NCBI GenBank assembly: GCA_038049695.1
Contig: CP142460.1
Span: forward strand, 41,462,501-41,526,500
Reading direction: 5' to 3'
Length of the DNA stretch: 64,000 bases
Source: Cinnamomum chago
Lineage: Eukaryota; Streptophyta; Magnoliopsida; Laurales; Lauraceae
Position numbers and translations under genes: made by a program
The notes under the pieces: generated by a model
Database searches by the model: none
The model's input: only the letters and a program-made list of their open reading frames with translations
Told to the model about the DNA's origin: nothing
Shown here: piece by piece, positions 60,497-64,000 of the stretch
How the letters are laid out: every line of letters starts with the position of its first letter
How positions within the stretch are numbered: position 1 is the first letter of the stretch

Positions 60497-61874
60497 TCAC
60501 AGTCTAAGTAGACATCTGAGAGTATTTGTACTTTTCGGCACCATTTGTGTAGCTGTTTTTCTACATAAAAAACACGAAAAGTGAAAATGACTTTGCAAAA
60601 TGTACTATTAGAATCCGTTTAGGTAATTCATTTATAAAGTGAAGAGTAAAAGCAAAATGGGTTTTATCAATATAAAAGTTTAAAATTCACATTTTTTACT
60701 TTTTTTTTCATTTCGTAGTATGTGGAGGATTTATTTTTATTTTTTTACTTTTTTAAATGAAAAGAAGGGCCCTTTTTATCTTTTAATCAAGCCAGATAAT
60801 CACTTCAGGCCCTTGTCACAAAAAGATCACATCATGTAACCAAAAAAATATATAGATGATAATAATAATTTATTTTATTTTAATCAGGAATTTTGACTTA
60901 GACAAATCTGATGGTGAGTAACATTGACTATAGTGAGATTTGGCGGAGAAATAAATTAGGATGTGACAACGGTTTTGAGGTTTAGAATGCTTTGGGATGT
61001 GGTTAGCTGTTGGATTTATTGCTGTGGACTTTTTTGAATGGTCCGTGTCATGTACTCGGATAACCAGGAATTTCAAAAGTCCAGCCTAGCCTGCTGCACG
61101 GTCCGTGGTTTTGTGCTGTCATGTCAGGAAACGTGGATGGGACGTCAATGAATGAGGACAAACTTCTCTTCTAGTGGACCCACTTCATGTGGTGGGACCC
61201 ACCGTGGACCAATCCCATCGCACCATGCAATCGTGCTTGGGTATTTGACTCATATTGGCCGGTCAAAATTAGATTACGCTTCCCAATGAGACAAAGCGGA
61301 CAAGTATTTTGAGTCAATGACTGCAATGACTTCATATCGATGTAAATAGTCCCGTTTCTCCCATTATCTTAAGTTTCCGATCCCTTAAAAATCAAATTTG
61401 GCTCCTTATTTAGGCCTCCATAATTAAATGAGTCCACTTTGAGTCATTCTTTTTTATCCGTGACCTAAATGGTCCAGGCCTAGTTTCACTTTAGTTTGAA
61501 CCCATGGACTTGGAACCCTACAAATTACCTCAACTTTCTAGAATATATCCTAAAAATTAGGTTTTTTCTCCATATCATTCTCTATCTATACCCGGATCAG
61601 AATTCGGACCTGTCCTATATACGGTTTCGATGCCGGTTCCATCTTCTCATTAACGGTTCCAATTCCAGAACCAAGAAACTAGTTCCAGGTCCAAGATCCA
61701 TCTTCACATTAATAGTTCCGATACCGGGTCCACCATGAACCTGGACCAGAACTGACCCATTTACGTCCCTATATGATGAGATTTTATTTTGAAAGCATGG
61801 GCTATAAGAGCCCGGGATCCTTTAAGTCTAGCACTTGGAGAAATCCTGAGCTGAAGCAGCGGGAAATCCACATT
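60497..61874. other. No gene seen
   Basis: Noncoding. 'gtggtgggacccaccgtgg' near 61189 is a short hairpin. A stretch near 61600-61760 with 'ggttcc', 'ccgggtccacc' and an end 'acgtccctata' may be a decayed MITE, but its other end was not found. Confidence 0.4.
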
Positions 61875-62146
61875 AGGACCCATCTATTAAATATTAGGGC
61901 CGGTCAAAATAAATGTCTACCATTATATGGGATGTCCTTAAACTTTACTCCACTAGGAGATGGCCTCACTATAAGATTGACCATTTGATTATAAGCGTGA
62001 TTAGTGATCCACACATCAATCACGTATTTAATCAAATGGCCAATCTTATGATTGACCAATTGACATTAAATTTAAAATCTAGAAACATTTCATACATTGG
62101 GGGGACGTTCATTTTGAGCAGCTCAAACTTTTAATAGGCAGGCCCT
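61875..62146. mobile_element. Fold-back (long inverted repeat) element, 272 bp
   Basis: The two halves are imperfect reverse complements about a centre at 62010. The inner arms 61971-62002 and 62018-62049 (32 bp each, four mismatches, 15-base loop) pair best. The outer ends (aggacccatctattaaat on the left; agggcctgcctattaaaa as the complement on the right) also match. No coding sequence; the target duplication is unclear. This is the form of a fold-back MITE. Confidence 0.7.
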
Positions 62147-62191
62147 ATCGTAGAACTTCACTCCTTCGATTTAAGATTTCTCTGAGTTCAA

Positions 62192-62558
62192 GCGTCAAAT
62201 AGGGATGGCAGCGAGGCGTCTCAATTTTGGCTCATCCGAACCCAACTCACCCCGTGACAGGTCACCAGTATGTGATACCAAACCCCCTCCGTCAGGGCAT
62301 CGTAGTCTTCAAATACACAATCTTATCTTCACACATGCCTAAAGTAAATATCCCAACATCACTTGCACCATACGAACTTTGTTTATACTTTCGGTAATAA
62401 ATAAATATATATTACATATACAGGGCGAGGCTAGTTGGATAAAAAAAAATCCAAACCCTCCCAGTTCTAAGAAAACTACTACCAAACTTACCCCTAATAA
62501 GAACGCGTCGGGGTGGATCCCCATATAAACTCGACCCATTGCCATCTCTAGTGTCAAT
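62192..62558. mobile_element. hAT-type MITE, 351 bp
   Basis: The ends TAGGGATGGCA (62200) and TGCCATCTCTA (to 62550) are inverted repeats with one mismatch. They are flanked by GCGTCAAA (62192-62199) and GTGTCAAT (62551-62558), an 8-bp duplication with two mismatches. No coding sequence. The TAGGGATGGCA end is of hAT type. Confidence 0.8.
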
Positions 62559-63275
62559 GGATCCAAACTTAGGCAATACATATAGAGGTTAGAAAAGAGC
62601 CGATTGTAGGATTAGTGGTCGTTGGTTTACTCAGTTACATGTTTGAATAATGCATGTGCATAATGGTTTTGCATTATGACATTTTTGTGAGCTCATTTAT
62701 ATGCGTAAATGAATTGTGAAGATAATGTATAAATGATGTAATCTTCATGTGAAAGTTTATGCACTCGAGAATATGTTAAATGATTATACACATCTTAGTT
62801 ATAAGAGGCGCCGGTGTAGAATATGTTTTGCCTCCAATAGGTTGTGGTCTCAAAAGTCGTCACCAAAGTTCATTTTTCTCAACTCGATGTTATGGGCCAC
62901 AAACTTTTAATTCAAATCATTCAATTTGTGTATTGACCCATTAAAACCATAAACATTCAATCTCATGTCTTAAATATTCATAGTTTTTGATACATATGAA
63001 GTTATTACATATTTAATATGAACTGTTTAATGTTTAGTCATGTGAAATGAGTTCATTTTTTAAAATAGAAAAATCGACTCTTTGTCAATTATGAGGAAAA
63101 AAAACTTTGGGTGAAAAAGGAGGCAGATGAGAATGTTTTGGCTTAATAAGGAGGGAAAACAAAAGGTACAATCTCTTGTTTTCCCTTAATATATGAACCT
63201 ATTTGAATGTAAAAAGAATTGAATTTGATATTAGTCATTACTATTTAACCATCTATCTCCTTAGCTAACAACTCC
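62559..63275. other. No gene seen
   Basis: AT-rich noncoding DNA between the MITE and the LINE tail. Confidence 0.5.
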
Positions 63276-64000
63276 TTTTTTTTTTGCTTTAAGGGTAAGT
63301 ATATTAGAAAGAAAGGGAGGATATACATGGGTCAAAATGAGACCCCTAAAAATAACTCAGAGCTAAGGAGAGAGAAATAGATAAAAAAGGAAAGAAAATC
63401 CAGAGAAGAGACGTTGACTGCAATGGATGAGAGGCTGCCAAATGAAGAAGAAGAGTCGCCTGAGCAGACGATGAGGATGAAGAAGAGTGAGGAACTGCGT
63501 AGTTGAGGAATGGCGAAGAGGTTGTCGGACTGCTACAGAGTAAACCCCAAAGTATGAAGAGTTGAGCTCTCTGCTGGGAAACAGATCAAGTATGAAGACT
63601 GACGAGGAGCCCGAAAGAGGAGAAATCCGAGAGGAAGACGAGCTGCAGAACCCTGATCGGAGGAGAGCAAAAGAAGCTGCTAATCCCTATAGAGCTGCAA
63701 AAGAAGAGCTGCAGACGGAGAGAGCTGCAGGCGGAGAAAAACTGGAGGAGGCCCTAATGAAGGAGGGCTGCAGGCGGAGATGCAGATCAGGGAGAAGGCT
63801 TTGAAGGGGGGTCACCTAGCAGGGATTTTGAGGAAGAGTAGAATGGATCTGAGCTGAATACTGCAGAAAGGCTTGGAGAGTTTCCCAAGTGAGAAGGAGA
63901 GGAATTCCTGGAGTTGCTGCTGGATTGTAGAGAGATGAATCTTCTTGTCTTCAAAGGTAGCTATATTCCTTGCCTTCCATAGGAAGTAGATGACATTGAT
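63276..64000 (-). mobile_element. 3' end of an L1-type LINE, running off the window
   Basis: The minus strand carries the end of an ORF2-like frame (64000-63812), then a pyrimidine-rich 3' untranslated region of about 525 bp (GA-rich on the plus strand) and a poly(A) tail (T10 at 63276-63285 on the plus strand). Retroposed 3' ends of this form are typical of LINEs. The rest lies beyond 64000, so integrity and target duplication cannot be judged. Confidence 0.6.
63812..64000 (-). CDS. C-terminal end of LINE ORF2-like protein (partial)
   Basis: 62 residues open from the window edge to a TGA at 63812-63814. The start, INVIYFLWKARNIATFEDKK, matches the (I/V)Y-(F/L)-(I/L)W-(K/R)-x-RN motif found after the zf-RVT domain near the C terminus of plant L1-type ORF2 proteins. 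The remainder (IQLRSILLFLKI) is less diagnostic. A domesticated reverse-transcriptase-like fragment cannot be excluded. Confidence 0.6.
   Translation of the reverse strand: MNVIYFLWKARNIATFEDKKIHLSTIQQQLQEFLSFSLGKLSKPFCSIQLRSILLFLKIPAR

Noticed and set aside
61600-61760. A further hAT MITE with an ACGTCCCTATA end
   Set aside because: Only one plausible end was found; no inverted partner or duplication.
63562-63804. Plus-strand 80-residue Glu/Arg-rich ORF
   Set aside because: It lies antisense to the pyrimidine-rich 3' untranslated region of a minus-strand LINE; composition explains it.

Overview
This is nuclear DNA of a flowering plant: an AT-rich, intron-bearing, repeat-dense stretch made almost entirely of transposable elements at different stages of decay. 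The evidence is plant Sirevirus (Ty1/copia) and Tekay-like chromovirus (Ty3/gypsy) elements with initiator-Met-tRNA primer sites, a CACTA (En/Spm) transposon, a hAT transposon with an 8-bp target duplication, tRNA-derived SINEs, two MITE-type elements and the tail of an L1-type LINE. No intact host gene is supported, and the species cannot be named from the sequence.

Layout. 1-5552 is a minus-strand Sirevirus-like element (3' end outside the window) that keeps a gag-type ORF but has no room for pol. 6977-about 12860 is a decayed CACTA element with remnants of both of its genes. 12.9-19.1 kb has no supported gene but holds one clear and one weaker SINE. 19142-35263 is a Tekay-like array: a 5'-truncated internal region, an LTR, a second internal region and a second LTR, with the middle LTR shared by both units. 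A 3.7-kb solo LTR of a related family sits in that middle LTR, flanked by a perfect 5-bp duplication. 35990-39212 is a second solo LTR that splits an unidentified ORF remnant, followed by a half LTR of a related family.

40877-52620 appears to be an old DNA-element pair of ends (cATGGTTTTAAA type) enclosing noncoding AT-rich DNA. Into this a very young, apparently whole Sirevirus (42831-50377) inserted. Its 1144-bp LTRs differ at only two positions that I could find, its target duplication AAAAT is perfect, and it encodes a 1670-residue polyprotein. 54320-60488 is a hAT element with perfect 13-bp terminal repeats and a perfect 8-bp duplication; its transposase gene is split by a third solo LTR (55551-58711). 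Further right are a 272-bp fold-back element, a 351-bp hAT-type MITE and the 3' end of a minus-strand LINE running off the window.

The least expected pattern is that five LTR types here, from both copia and gypsy, each carry a dense block of short CpG-containing perfect palindromes (cores GGTCGACC, CGATCGATCG or CGCTCGAGCG). Two homologous solo LTRs carry different cores in what looks like the same slot, and some flanking words are shared between unrelated LTRs.
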